NCBI GenBank assembly: GCA_042218065.1
Contig: JBDGRL010000067.1
Span: 1-15,059 of the forward strand
Length of the DNA: 15,059 nucleotides
Reading direction: 5' to 3'
From: JBDGRJ01 sp042218065
Lineage (GTDB): Bacteria; Patescibacteriota; Patescibacteriia; Magasanikbacterales; UBA922
The first letter of the stretch is position 1. The number at the start of each line of letters is the position of its first letter. A program made the position numbers and the translations under genes. The notes under the pieces are model-generated. The model was given only the letters and a program-made list of their open reading frames with translations, searched no databases and was not told the origin of the DNA. Positions 1-6,707 of this stretch are shown here, piece after piece.

Positions 1-170
1 TCAGAGAGGCCGTTACAGATAAGATACCTTATATTTTAGTAATAGGCGATGATGAATTGGGAGGAGGTAAGCTTACTGTGAGGGTGAGGGATGAAGGTGG
101 TGAAGAGGTTGAGGTTGAGAAAGGTGAGTTTATTGAAAGAGTAACTGAAGAGATTAATTTTAGAAAATAA
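1..170 (+). CDS. thrS: threonyl-tRNA synthetase, C-terminal fragment
   Basis: Only the last 55 codons are present. The frame begins at base 3 and the TAA stop is at 168-170. The peptide contains the pattern KIPYILVIGDDELGGGKLTV followed by VRVRDEGGEEVEV and a final helix FIERVTEEI. This matches the end of the class II anticodon-binding domain of ThrRS, where a K-(I/V)-PY-(M/I)-(L/V)-V-(V/I)-G-D strand leads into a strand that reads VR-R and a closing helix. ThrRS charges tRNA-Thr in the cytoplasm. ProRS and HisRS share this fold, but the spacing and the acidic stretch after VRVR fit ThrRS best. The gene is convergent with the next gene, with 24 nt between their stops and no visible hairpin. 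Confidence 0.8.
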   Translation, partial: REAVTDKIPYILVIGDDELGGGKLTVRVRDEGGEEVEVEKGEFIERVTEEINFRK

Positions 171-194
171 GCTCCACCTTGTTTATTGTCTAAA

Positions 195-1877
195 TTAGTT
201 TTCGTTTAGTTTTTTTCTTAAAGTATCTTCTGGGGTTTCTTCTTCTTTAAACACATCTTTGTAATCATCGTACAACATACTCTGAAGCTCTTGTACATCT
301 TCTTTAGACCTTACCTGAGTTTCTCTATATTCATCAACTTCTTTTAGTAATTCTTCGTCTTCTAATACATAAGCAATCTGGTACTTTAGGGTTTGAGGAT
401 CTTCATCAAAACTAGGTGGCTGTTCTCCTCTTGATATTTGATCTAGAAGTCTAACAAAATTTGTACTACCTTTTTCAATTTCATTTATTATTGCTTTTTT
501 TCTACTTATTTCTTCTTTTTTTTCTGATTCTGATTTATCCAAACCTTCGATGGCATTTAAAAGTTCCTCTTCAGATTTTTCGTCCAATAAATCACTGATT
601 CTCTCTTTGGCATCATCTCCCTGAAAAATTTGTTCTTCTTCATCGACTTTAGGAGAGAAATCATCTTCTGGGTTGTCGCTATGAGCGTCAATTATATCAT
701 ATTCTTCTAAAGTTTCCTGACTTGGAAACGACCCTTCTTCACTTCTTTCTTCTTCTGTAAGTTCTCCTTCTTCTTCAGGAGTAGTGTATTCACTTGGCTC
801 AAAAATGTTTTGTAAATTTTCTTGCAGCTTACTAAGAGCTCCCTTTATTTCTTCTGTACTTTCTAATTCAGACTCGGAAACCTCTTCTAGCCATTCTTCT
901 GTAATATTTTCAAATTTTTCTTTTCGTGCTTGTATTCTTTGTGCTTCAGCTTCTGCCCTTCTTTTTTCAGTCGGTGTTAACTCTCCTTCTCCTTCTTCAG
1001 GAGTAGTGTATTCACTTGGCTCAAAAATGTTTTGTAAATTTTCTTGCAGCTTACTAAGAGCTCCCTTTATTTCTTCTGTACTTTCTAATTCAGACTCGGA
1101 AACCTCTTCTAGCCATTCTTCTGTAATATTTTCAAATTTTTCTTTTCTTGCTTGTATTCTCTGTGCTTCAGCTTCTGCAGCCTTCTTTTCTTGTGAGCTT
1201 AGCTCTCCGGGAAGAGTGTATTCATCCTTTGTAAACCATTCTGCTGGCTCATTACTCTCTAGAAATCCAGCTACTTTATCAATAGCTGTTTTGCCATAAT
1301 TAGTAATTTTAGAAGCTGTTTCTTCTATCTTTTTATTAGCTTTTTCTACTGTTGCTCTACCGCTTTCGAATAAATCACCTAAAGCTGAAAATGGTTTTTT
1401 TGCTTGCTCTTGGAATGATTCAATGAAGCTTTCAGTATCTTTTCCTTGAGCTTCTGCAGCTTTGGCAGTTTCTTCTGTAAATGTTTCTACAGACTCATCT
1501 ACATCGTCAGGTAATTCTATTATTACATCGGTCGGTTGTGTTTCTGGTTCTTCTTGCTTTTCTTCGTCTGCTTTCTCTACTTTTTTTCTTGCTTTCATAA
1601 TATCAAGTGTATCTCCTATTTCAGCTAAAGCAGACCTGGTACTTTTATTTGTTATGTTTCTGGTGTTTTCCTGTGTTCTTCCTCTTGTTTTATCTAGATT
1701 TTCTGCTATTTTTTCTTCTGATTCAGACACTTCAATTCCTTCTTTTTGGCCTGCGTTTGTTTGGGACAGTTCTTCTAGCTCATCTGCAATTTCTTCGTTC
1801 GAATCTTCATCTTCTTGTTGTTTCTTTGCTGTTTCGTAGGCCTGTCGTGAACTATCTTCTTGTTTTTTTGGGTTCAT
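195..1877 (-). CDS. long acidic, coiled-coil protein with internal 74-residue repeats
   Basis: I do not recognise this 560-aa protein. It is very rich in Glu, Lys, Ser and Gln, with no signal peptide or membrane segment, so it is probably cytoplasmic. Residues 1-110 look disordered and charged. Residues 130-215 look helical and amphipathic (FIESFQEQAKKPFSALGDLF). Residues about 234-381 hold two nearly identical 74-residue units, each running from AEAEAQRIQARKEKFENITE to a conserved FEPSEYTTPEE, and a partial, diverged unit (FTKDEYTLPGEL) precedes them. The C-terminus (about 440-560) is less repetitive and may be folded. The start is the ATG complementary to 1875-1877; it lies about 27 nt after the predicted transcription start and has no SD. 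A clear promoter precedes it. A scaffold or extended-rod role is possible but not shown. Confidence 0.75.
   Translation of the reverse strand: MNPKKQEDSSRQAYETAKKQQEDEDSNEEIADELEELSQTNAGQKEGIEVSESEEKIAENLDKTRGRTQENTRNITNKSTRSALAEIGDTLDIMKARKKVEKADEEKQEEPETQPTDVIIELPDDVDESVETFTEETAKAAEAQGKDTESFIESFQEQAKKPFSALGDLFESGRATVEKANKKIEETASKITNYGKTAIDKVAGFLESNEPAEWFTKDEYTLPGELSSQEKKAAEAEAQRIQARKEKFENITEEWLEEVSESELESTEEIKGALSKLQENLQNIFEPSEYTTPEEGEGELTPTEKRRAEAEAQRIQARKEKFENITEEWLEEVSESELESTEEIKGALSKLQENLQNIFEPSEYTTPEEEGELTEEERSEEGSFPSQETLEEYDIIDAHSDNPEDDFSPKVDEEEQIFQGDDAKERISDLLDEKSEEELLNAIEGLDKSESEKKEEISRKKAIINEIEKGSTNFVRLLDQISRGEQPPSFDEDPQTLKYQIAYVLEDEELLKEVDEYRETQVRSKEDVQELQSMLYDDYKDVFKEEETPEDTLRKKLNEN
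770..1178 (-). repeat. tandem 222-bp repeat inside the acidic protein gene
   Basis: Bases 770-956 and 992-1178 are direct copies offset by 222 nt (74 codons). Over 187 nt I count two mismatches. Identity drops sharply on both sides, which fits a recent in-frame duplication by slippage or unequal recombination. A much older, partial third unit can be seen only at protein level just N-terminal of the pair. Confidence 0.92.
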
Positions 1878-1910
1878 GAAACTTATTTTTAAGTATTTAT
1901 ACTTGCATTA

Positions 1911-1938
1911 ATTATAACAAAAATCGCGGTCTTGTCAA
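1911..1938 (-). promoter_or_regulatory. promoter of the acidic repeat-protein gene
   Basis: Reading the minus strand, TTGACA (1938-1933) and TATAAT (1916-1911) are both perfect consensus hexamers separated by 16 nt. The -10 is also extended (TGTTATAAT, 1919-1911). The start would be near 1904, giving a leader of about 27 nt without an SD. The same nonamer precedes pgk and the SIMPL gene. Confidence 0.8.
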
Positions 1939-1945
1939 CTAATAC

Positions 1946-1974
1946 TTGATTTTTTTAGCAATATTTGGTATGTT
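1946..1974 (+). promoter_or_regulatory. promoter of the 113-aa orphan gene
   Basis: TTGATT (1946-1951) and TATGTT (1969-1974) are 17 nt apart, with TG one base before the -10 (1966-1967). The predicted start near 1981 gives a leader of about 39 nt that ends in an SD. It diverges from the minus-strand promoter at 1911-1938. Confidence 0.5.
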
Positions 1975-2007
1975 CAACTTACAGCAAGTAAGCCTAGACC
2001 AACACCG

Positions 2008-2014
2008 AAAGGAG
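2008..2014 (+). promoter_or_regulatory. Shine-Dalgarno site, unusual for this window
   Basis: AAAGGAG ends 5 nt before the ATG at 2020 and fixes that start. Only one other gene in the window, on the minus strand at 11120-11503, has a comparable site. Confidence 0.8.
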
Positions 2015-2019
2015 AAGTT

Positions 2020-2361
2020 ATGAGTACCTTAGAACCACTAGAACCACTAAGAGAAACTTGGAGTCATGCTTTCGAGCGTGATTTGGAATTTTTGTGTATT
2101 ATCAAGGCCGACGAGGAGGGAGAAAATGAATTCGGGAGTCACATTATCCTCTCTTTAGATGAGGAGAAAGAAGGAACCTTGCTAGAAAAGAGGATCAAAA
2201 GAGAAGTGTCGAAATTCTTGCTGGAAAATGATCTTTCTTACCAGTCTGCTAAAAAGGGCCATGTTCCTGAAGACGAAGTGTTCTTTTTCCATTGGCAACC
2301 TACTGATGGAGAAGGTGACCCATACCCTTGCGGTTTTGATACTTCAAAGGAGGCAGTGTAA
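2020..2361 (+). CDS. orphan 113-aa acidic cytoplasmic protein
   Basis: The function is not recognised. The 113-aa product has no signal peptide or membrane span. It opens with a short duplicated motif LEPLEPL, encoded by two copies of AGAACCACT. A strand-rich stretch follows (DLEFLCIIKADEEGENEFGS, then HIILSLDEEKEG). Next comes a basic helix (LLEKRIKREVSKFL), and the end is aromatic and Cys-containing (EVFFFHWQPTDGEGDPYPCG). It is a single-gene transcription unit with its own promoter, an AAAGGAG site and a hairpin terminator ending 45 nt after the stop. Its base composition looks less AT-rich than that of the accessory genes at 6708-10433. The ORF is well supported by its signals; no family is offered. 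Confidence 0.75.
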   Translation: MSTLEPLEPLRETWSHAFERDLEFLCIIKADEEGENEFGSHIILSLDEEKEGTLLEKRIKREVSKFLLENDLSYQSAKKGHVPEDEVFFFHWQPTDGEGDPYPCGFDTSKEAV

Positions 2362-2379
2362 ATTCTTTTCAAATATCTT

Positions 2380-2406
2380 AGCACGCCTGGGGGACGTGCT
2401 TTTTTA
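2380..2406 (+). terminator. intrinsic terminator after the 113-aa orphan
   Basis: AGCACG (2380-2385) pairs with CGTGCT (2395-2400) around a nine-base loop rich in G, followed by a run of T to 2405. It ends the preceding gene and separates it from miaA. Confidence 0.85.
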
Positions 2407-2413
2407 ATTTTGC

Positions 2414-2442
2414 TTGAATATTTCTATTTTCCTCGGTAAAAT
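2414..2442 (+). promoter_or_regulatory. miaA operon promoter, probably giving a leaderless mRNA
   Basis: TTGAAT (2414-2419) and TAAAAT (2437-2442) are separated by 17 nt. The miaA ATG is at 2450, only 7 nt after the -10, where transcription would be expected to begin. The message would therefore start at or beside the initiation codon. Confidence 0.6.
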
Positions 2443-2449
2443 TTAATCA

Positions 2450-3397
2450 ATGACTAATGAAAACCTTCCAAAAATTATAGTAATGCTCGGCCCAACCGCC
2501 GCTGGAAAGACCGGCTGGAGCCTTGAGCTTGCTCCTGAGATAGAAGCCGAGATAATATCTGCTGACTCTAGGCAGGTGTATAAATATATGGATATCGGGA
2601 CCAACAAGCCCAAAGGAGAAAATCAGTGGTTTATCGGTCCTGGTGGCACCCCTCAAAGAGCTTATTTTATAAAAAATATACCCCATTATCTCATAGATAT
2701 TATTGATCCCGACCGTGACTTTAATCTAGCTAAATTTCAGAGCAAAGCTAAAGATAGGATTGATCTTATTTTAAAAAAAGACAAAACCCCAATGCTTGTC
2801 GGTGGCAGCGGACTATACATTCAATCCATAGTAGATAACTATCAGCTGCCGCAGATTCCACCCAATGAGAATTTGCGTGATGCCTTAGAAAGTTTCACGA
2901 ACGAACAACTCGTAGATATTTTGAATAAAGTAGACCCGACTTCAGCTGAAAAAATCGAGCAAAACAATACTCGAAGATTAATTCGTGCGATTGAGGTGTC
3001 CACCTCGGTTGGAGAGCCTTTTAGTGAGCTAAAAGGTTCGGGTGATAAGCTTTATGATGTGATTCAGATCGGAGTAAAAGTAGATAGAGATGAACTATAT
3101 GAAAAGATAAACCAGAGAGTAGAGAAGATGTTTGATCAGGGACTCAAAGAGGAGGTGGCTAAGCTGAAAGACAAATACAGCTGGGAGCTGTCCAGTATGA
3201 ATAGCATCGGCTATCAGGAGTTTAAGCCATATTTTGAAGGTGAAGTTGAGCTGAAACAGGTAAAAGAAAATATAAAAACTAATACTCGCAATTATGCCAA
3301 GCGTCAGTTGTCTTGGTTTAAAAGATTTGATAGAATTAATTGGTGTGAGAGTCTTGCCCAAGCTAAAAAGAAAATAGATAATTTTTTAAATAAATAA
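2450..3397 (+). CDS. miaA: tRNA dimethylallyltransferase
   Basis: MiaA transfers a dimethylallyl group to N6 of adenosine 37 in tRNAs that read codons starting with U, the first step towards i6A/ms2i6A. The 315-aa length is normal. Visible motifs are the P-loop GPTAAGKT (residues 14-21), the DSRQVYK motif (39-45) with D39 as the conserved acid, YMDIGTNKP (46-54) and GGSGLY (118-123, where many homologues have GGTGLY). NTRRLIRAIEV also matches the family. An insertion after GTNKP (KGENQWFIGPGG) lengthens the loop before HYLIDI. It is the first gene of a tight run; the antiporter ATG follows its stop after 2 nt. The start lacks an SD and lies next to the predicted transcription start. Confidence 0.95.
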   Translation: MTNENLPKIIVMLGPTAAGKTGWSLELAPEIEAEIISADSRQVYKYMDIGTNKPKGENQWFIGPGGTPQRAYFIKNIPHYLIDIIDPDRDFNLAKFQSKAKDRIDLILKKDKTPMLVGGSGLYIQSIVDNYQLPQIPPNENLRDALESFTNEQLVDILNKVDPTSAEKIEQNNTRRLIRAIEVSTSVGEPFSELKGSGDKLYDVIQIGVKVDRDELYEKINQRVEKMFDQGLKEEVAKLKDKYSWELSSMNSIGYQEFKPYFEGEVELKQVKENIKTNTRNYAKRQLSWFKRFDRINWCESLAQAKKKIDNFLNK

Positions 3398-3399
3398 AT

Positions 3400-4410
3400 A
3401 TGTTGGTTTTTATAGGATTAACTTTGCTTGCTTTGGTTTCTACTGCAGTTATCTGGGAAGGTAGTGAGATTTTGGAGAAGTCGAGTGAAAAATTAGCGGT
3501 ATATTATGAGCTGCCCGCCATTGTTCAAGGGGCTATCATTGCCGCTATTGGCTCGAGCTTTCCTGAGTTTTCTACTACTGTCATATCCAGCTTAATTCAC
3601 GGTGAGTTTGAGCTGGGTGTTGCTGCTATTGTAGGCTCGGCTATTTTTAATATACTGGTTATACCAGGTTTAGCAGGTCTTTTCAGTGAAGATACTCTAC
3701 AGTCGAATCGCAAGATTGTATACAAAGAAGCTCAGTTCTATATGCTCTCGGTAGCTGTACTTTTGATATCTTTTTCTTTTGCTGTGATCTACCACCCTGT
3801 CAGCTCGGAAGTGCTGATAGGAGAGATGACGCGCTGGATTGCCATTATTCCCGTAGCTCTGTATGTACTGTATGTATTCATTCAGTGGCAGGATACTATG
3901 GACTATGAGGCAGATAAGAAAAAGGAGGATATCCAGCCGGTAAAACAATGGGGCTGGTTAGTCCTGAGCTTGTTAATAGTGGGCATCGGAGTAGAAGGTC
4001 TGGTGCGAGCTGCTATCGGGTTTGGTGAGTTGTTTAATACTCCTAGTTTCCTTTGGGGCTTGACTATAATTGCGATAGGAACTTCTCTGCCGGATGCTTT
4101 CATCAGTATCAAATCAGCCCAAGAAGGAAAAGGGACTGTGAGCATAGCGAACGTGCTTGGAAGTAATATTTTCGATCTCTTGATTGCGATACCCGCCGGT
4201 ATTTTGATAGCGGGCACTGCTGCTATTAACTTTGGGCGAGCTGCGCCGATGATGGCAATATTAGTTGCAGCTACCATCATACTATTTACCATATCTAGAA
4301 CCGACTTCAGGATTACGACCAAAGAATCTTGGTTTTTGATTTTCTGTTATTTTGCTTTTGTAGCTTGGATGGTATTGGAGACTATAGGGGTTACTTCTGT
4401 AGTGTTATAG
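3400..4410 (+). CDS. CaCA-family sodium/calcium antiporter-like membrane protein
   Basis: This 336-aa polytopic membrane protein appears to have about ten hydrophobic helices and the two inverted alpha repeats of the Ca2+/cation antiporter superfamily. Alpha-1 has GSSFPEF (51-57) followed by VGSAIFN. Alpha-2 has GTSLPD (227-232) followed by VLGSNIFD. In characterised exchangers the acidic residue of each GxS-P-(E/D) motif binds the cation. Here the pair is E56 and D232 rather than two glutamates, an arrangement known from K+-dependent NCKX exchangers. A short acidic and basic cytoplasmic loop (DYEADKKKEDIQ) separates the halves. Likely role: cation export across the cytoplasmic membrane driven by Na+ or another ion; ion specificity cannot be read from the sequence. 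It lies 2 nt after miaA and 6 nt before yebC, and ends in TAG. Confidence 0.9.
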   Translation: MLVFIGLTLLALVSTAVIWEGSEILEKSSEKLAVYYELPAIVQGAIIAAIGSSFPEFSTTVISSLIHGEFELGVAAIVGSAIFNILVIPGLAGLFSEDTLQSNRKIVYKEAQFYMLSVAVLLISFSFAVIYHPVSSEVLIGEMTRWIAIIPVALYVLYVFIQWQDTMDYEADKKKEDIQPVKQWGWLVLSLLIVGIGVEGLVRAAIGFGELFNTPSFLWGLTIIAIGTSLPDAFISIKSAQEGKGTVSIANVLGSNIFDLLIAIPAGILIAGTAAINFGRAAPMMAILVAATIILFTISRTDFRITTKESWFLIFCYFAFVAWMVLETIGVTSVVL

Positions 4411-4416
4411 AAAACT

Positions 4417-5145
4417 ATGGCCAAACACAGCCACTGGCACAATATTAGACATAAAAAAGAAAAGGAGGACAAGAAAAAGTCGAAGCTTTATTCAAAGCAT
4501 GCGAAAAATATTATTAAAGCTGCCAGAGAAGGAGGTGGTGATCCTGAGAAAAATGTCTCTTTAAAACGGGCAATAGAGCAAGCGAAGGACGATGATGTAC
4601 CCAAAGAAAATATACAACGAGCAATAAGAAGAGGCACCGGGGAGCTGTTGGATGGGGGTGAGATGGAGGATATTATTTATGAGGGATATGGCCCCGAAGG
4701 TATTGCTTGCTTAGTCGATGCCACTACGGACAATAGAAATCGAACTTCATCTGACTTGAAATACGTTTTCTCCGATTATGGCGGATCATTAGGTGAGTCC
4801 GGTAGTGTAAAATGGCAGTTTGAGTACTTGGCACAGGTAGAGTTTGATCAGGCTCAGATCGAAGATTTAGACTGGAGCCAGCTTCAGCTGGAATTTATGG
4901 AAGCGGGTGCGGACAATATTGAACAAGATGAAGGTTTGATTAAAATAAAAGCTAATAAAGACAAGTACAATAACTTGCTGGAAGTTGTAGAGGAGTATGA
5001 TATAGATACGAAAACCGAGGGCCTAGAGTGGGTGCCGAAAGAGATAGTACCGGCTGATGAACAGCTGAAAGAAAAGGTGAATTCGATGGTGGAGGATTTG
5101 ATGGATCTGCGGGATGTTGATGATGTATATACCAATTTAGAATAA
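4417..5145 (+). CDS. yebC: YebC/PmpR family protein
   Basis: This 242-aa protein is typical of the YebC/PmpR/TACO1 family in length and order. It starts with MAKHSHWHNIRHKKEKEDKK, the counterpart of MAGHSKWANIKHRK. The helical bundle (LYSKHAKNIIKAAREGGGDP and a VPKENIQRAIRRGTGE stretch) follows. The signature IIYEGYGPEGIACLVDATTD and N-R-N-R-T come next, then the C-terminal lobes. The family was first described as transcriptional regulators, and some members have more recently been linked to helping ribosomes through proline-rich stretches; the sequence does not tell which applies here. The next gene, ruvC, starts 2 nt after the stop, and the yebC-ruvC pair is a widespread arrangement. There is no SD. 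Confidence 0.95.
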   Translation: MAKHSHWHNIRHKKEKEDKKKSKLYSKHAKNIIKAAREGGGDPEKNVSLKRAIEQAKDDDVPKENIQRAIRRGTGELLDGGEMEDIIYEGYGPEGIACLVDATTDNRNRTSSDLKYVFSDYGGSLGESGSVKWQFEYLAQVEFDQAQIEDLDWSQLQLEFMEAGADNIEQDEGLIKIKANKDKYNNLLEVVEEYDIDTKTEGLEWVPKEIVPADEQLKEKVNSMVEDLMDLRDVDDVYTNLE

Positions 5146-5146
5146 T

Positions 5147-5638
5147 ATGAGCTCTAAACAAAGAAAAATTTTAGGTATAGATCCAGGTTACGGCCGGGTT
5201 GGTTTTGGGGTGATACAAGAAAAAAAGAAAGATTTACATTACATAAATCATGGCTGCATTGAGACTTCTCAAGATTTAGAGTTATCCGATAGGTTGATTC
5301 AGATCAAAGATGCTCTAGATAAGGTATTAGCTGAGTATCAGCCGGATATGGCATCGGTTGAGGAGCTGTTTTTCTGTAAAAATGTAAAGACAGCTATTGA
5401 TGTAGGCCAAGCTCGCGGAGTGATACTGCTGTCTTTGTCTGAGTATGGGCTGGATGTGGATGAGTTTACTCCAAAAGAGATTAAGTCCACTCTCACAGGC
5501 AAGGGTAATGCTGATAAGAAACAGGTACAGGAGATGGTAAAACTGCAGCTGGATTTAGGCCGAAAACCGAGCCAGGATGATGCCGCCGATGCATTGGCAG
5601 TGGCTCTATGCTCATCTCTGAAAAATAAGTATCAATAA
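5147..5638 (+). CDS. ruvC: Holliday junction resolvase RuvC
   Basis: RuvC is the dimeric, metal-dependent endonuclease that cuts Holliday junctions during recombination and repair. At 163 aa it is of usual length. All four expected acidic residues of the RNase H-like site are visible: D12 in LGIDPG, E72 in SVEELFF, and D145 and D148 in QDDAADALAVAL. The junction-contact region TPKEIKSTLTGKGNADKKQV is also well conserved. The gene is last in the run miaA, antiporter, yebC, ruvC; ruvA and ruvB are not in this window. No terminator follows, and the gap promoter begins almost at its stop codon. Confidence 0.96.
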   Translation: MSSKQRKILGIDPGYGRVGFGVIQEKKKDLHYINHGCIETSQDLELSDRLIQIKDALDKVLAEYQPDMASVEELFFCKNVKTAIDVGQARGVILLSLSEYGLDVDEFTPKEIKSTLTGKGNADKKQVQEMVKLQLDLGRKPSQDDAADALAVALCSSLKNKYQ

Positions 5639-5639
5639 G

Positions 5640-5668
5640 TTTTCAAGATTTTAATTTATTCGTATAAT
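5640..5668 (+). promoter_or_regulatory. gap promoter
   Basis: A perfect TATAAT lies at 5663-5668, with a weak -35 TTTTCA (5640-5645, 4 of 6 matches) 17 nt upstream. The start would be near 5676, leaving a leader of about 19 nt without an SD. The -10 box lies partly inside a perfect palindrome. Confidence 0.65.
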
Positions 5669-5680
5669 ACGTACGTATTA
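5665..5680 (+). promoter_or_regulatory. perfect 16-bp palindrome, candidate operator of gap
   Basis: TAATACGTACGTATTA is an exact inverted repeat with no spacer. It covers the last four bases of the -10 box and the predicted transcription start. A dimeric repressor bound here would block RNA polymerase. The symmetry stops at both ends, so it is a defined 16-bp unit. Its binding protein is unknown. Confidence 0.5.
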
Positions 5681-5694
5681 ATTAACTACATTAC

Positions 5695-6681
5695 ATGCAG
5701 AATACAAAAATCGCTATTAATGGCTTTGGTCGTATTGGACGACTCGCTTTTCGTATCGCATATCAGAAGGGCTATGATATTGCGGCTATAAATGACCTTA
5801 CTGACAATGAAACCTTAGCCCATCTGCTAAAGCATGATACCGCTTACCCGGAGTTCGGACCAGAGGTAGACTACGACGAAAATAATATAATTATAGATGG
5901 CGAAAAAATAGAAGTGCTGTCAGAGAAGGAGCCGTCAAATTTACCTTGGAGCGAGCTGGATGTAGATATTGTCTTAGAATGTACCGGTGTCTTTAGAAGC
6001 AAAGAGGACTCTCAGGCTCACCTTGATGCAGGAGCGGAGAAGGTTATTATCTCAGCTCCGGCAGACAATACTACAGAATATGTTCGAGGGGTAAACTGCC
6101 AAAGCTACAACGACGAGGACATTATAGACAATGCTTCCTGTACTACGAACTCTACGGCACCAACAGCTAGGGTTATGAAAGAAGAGTTCGGAATTGATAA
6201 GGCTATGATGTCGACTATTCACTCTTACACCTCCAGCCAAAACTTACAGGACGGGCCACACAGTGATCTCCGCCGAGCTAGAGCAGCAGCAGAGAATATC
6301 GTACCAACTACTACCGGAGCCGCTAAAGCAACTACAGAGGTAATTCCTGAGCTTGAAGGTAAGTTTGACGGGGTAGCTTTCAGAGTTCCTACAGTTACTG
6401 TCTCACTTACCGACTTTACCTTCCTTTTAAATCAGAAGGTTAGTGTCGATGAAGTAAATCAGGCCATGCGCGATTATGCCGATGATCAGCTCGAGGGAAT
6501 ACTGGATGTCACAGATGAACCCTTGGTATCTACTGATTTTAGGGGCAACCCTTACTCAGCAGTGGTAGATTCACAGATGACCAGAGTGGTGGATGGAAAT
6601 TTGGTGAAAGTGGTAGCTTGGTATGATAATGAGTGGGGTTATGCGAACCGACTTATTGAGATGCTGGATATAATTTCTTAA
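5695..6681 (+). CDS. gap: glyceraldehyde-3-phosphate dehydrogenase, type I
   Basis: GAPDH oxidises glyceraldehyde 3-phosphate to 1,3-bisphosphoglycerate with NAD(P)+ and phosphate; the product is the substrate of PGK, encoded downstream. At 328 aa the length is normal. The Rossmann motif NGFGRIGR lies at 9-16. The segment INDLTDNETLAHLLKHD has the acidic residue after Asn that usually indicates NAD+ preference. The catalytic Cys is C149 in ASCTTN and its partner is H176 in STIHSYT, matching standard numbering. HSDLRRARAAAENIVPTTTG and WYDNEWGYANRL complete the pattern. One difference is Ser at 153, where most bacterial enzymes have a second Cys (CTTNCLAP). The start ATG is the first after the promoter and has no SD. 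The protein is noticeably acidic. Confidence 0.97.
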   Translation: MQNTKIAINGFGRIGRLAFRIAYQKGYDIAAINDLTDNETLAHLLKHDTAYPEFGPEVDYDENNIIIDGEKIEVLSEKEPSNLPWSELDVDIVLECTGVFRSKEDSQAHLDAGAEKVIISAPADNTTEYVRGVNCQSYNDEDIIDNASCTTNSTAPTARVMKEEFGIDKAMMSTIHSYTSSQNLQDGPHSDLRRARAAAENIVPTTTGAAKATTEVIPELEGKFDGVAFRVPTVTVSLTDFTFLLNQKVSVDEVNQAMRDYADDQLEGILDVTDEPLVSTDFRGNPYSAVVDSQMTRVVDGNLVKVVAWYDNEWGYANRLIEMLDIIS

Positions 6682-6682
6682 C

Positions 6683-6703
6683 TTTTTAATTATTAATTAA
6701 AAA
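6683..6703. repeat. A/T-only inverted repeat after gap
   Basis: Ten-base arms TTTTTAATTA and TAATTAAAAA flank a single T, directly after the gap stop and before the next ATG at 6708. The all-A/T stem would be weak as a terminator. It could attenuate read-through, protect the 3' end of the gap message, or be no more than AT-rich spacer. Confidence 0.4.
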
Positions 6704-6707
6704 TTAC

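Noticed and set aside
784..1299. Open frame of 171 codons on the plus strand, opposite the acidic repeat gene
   Set aside because: It is Ser/Phe/Leu-rich as expected from the antisense of Glu/Lys-rich codons, contains the same repeats, and has no promoter or SD of its own. The minus-strand gene has a consensus promoter.
3903..4322. Minus-strand open frame of 139 codons opposite the antiporter
   Set aside because: The plus-strand antiporter has clear alpha-repeat motifs, and the minus-strand frame shows no family pattern or signals.
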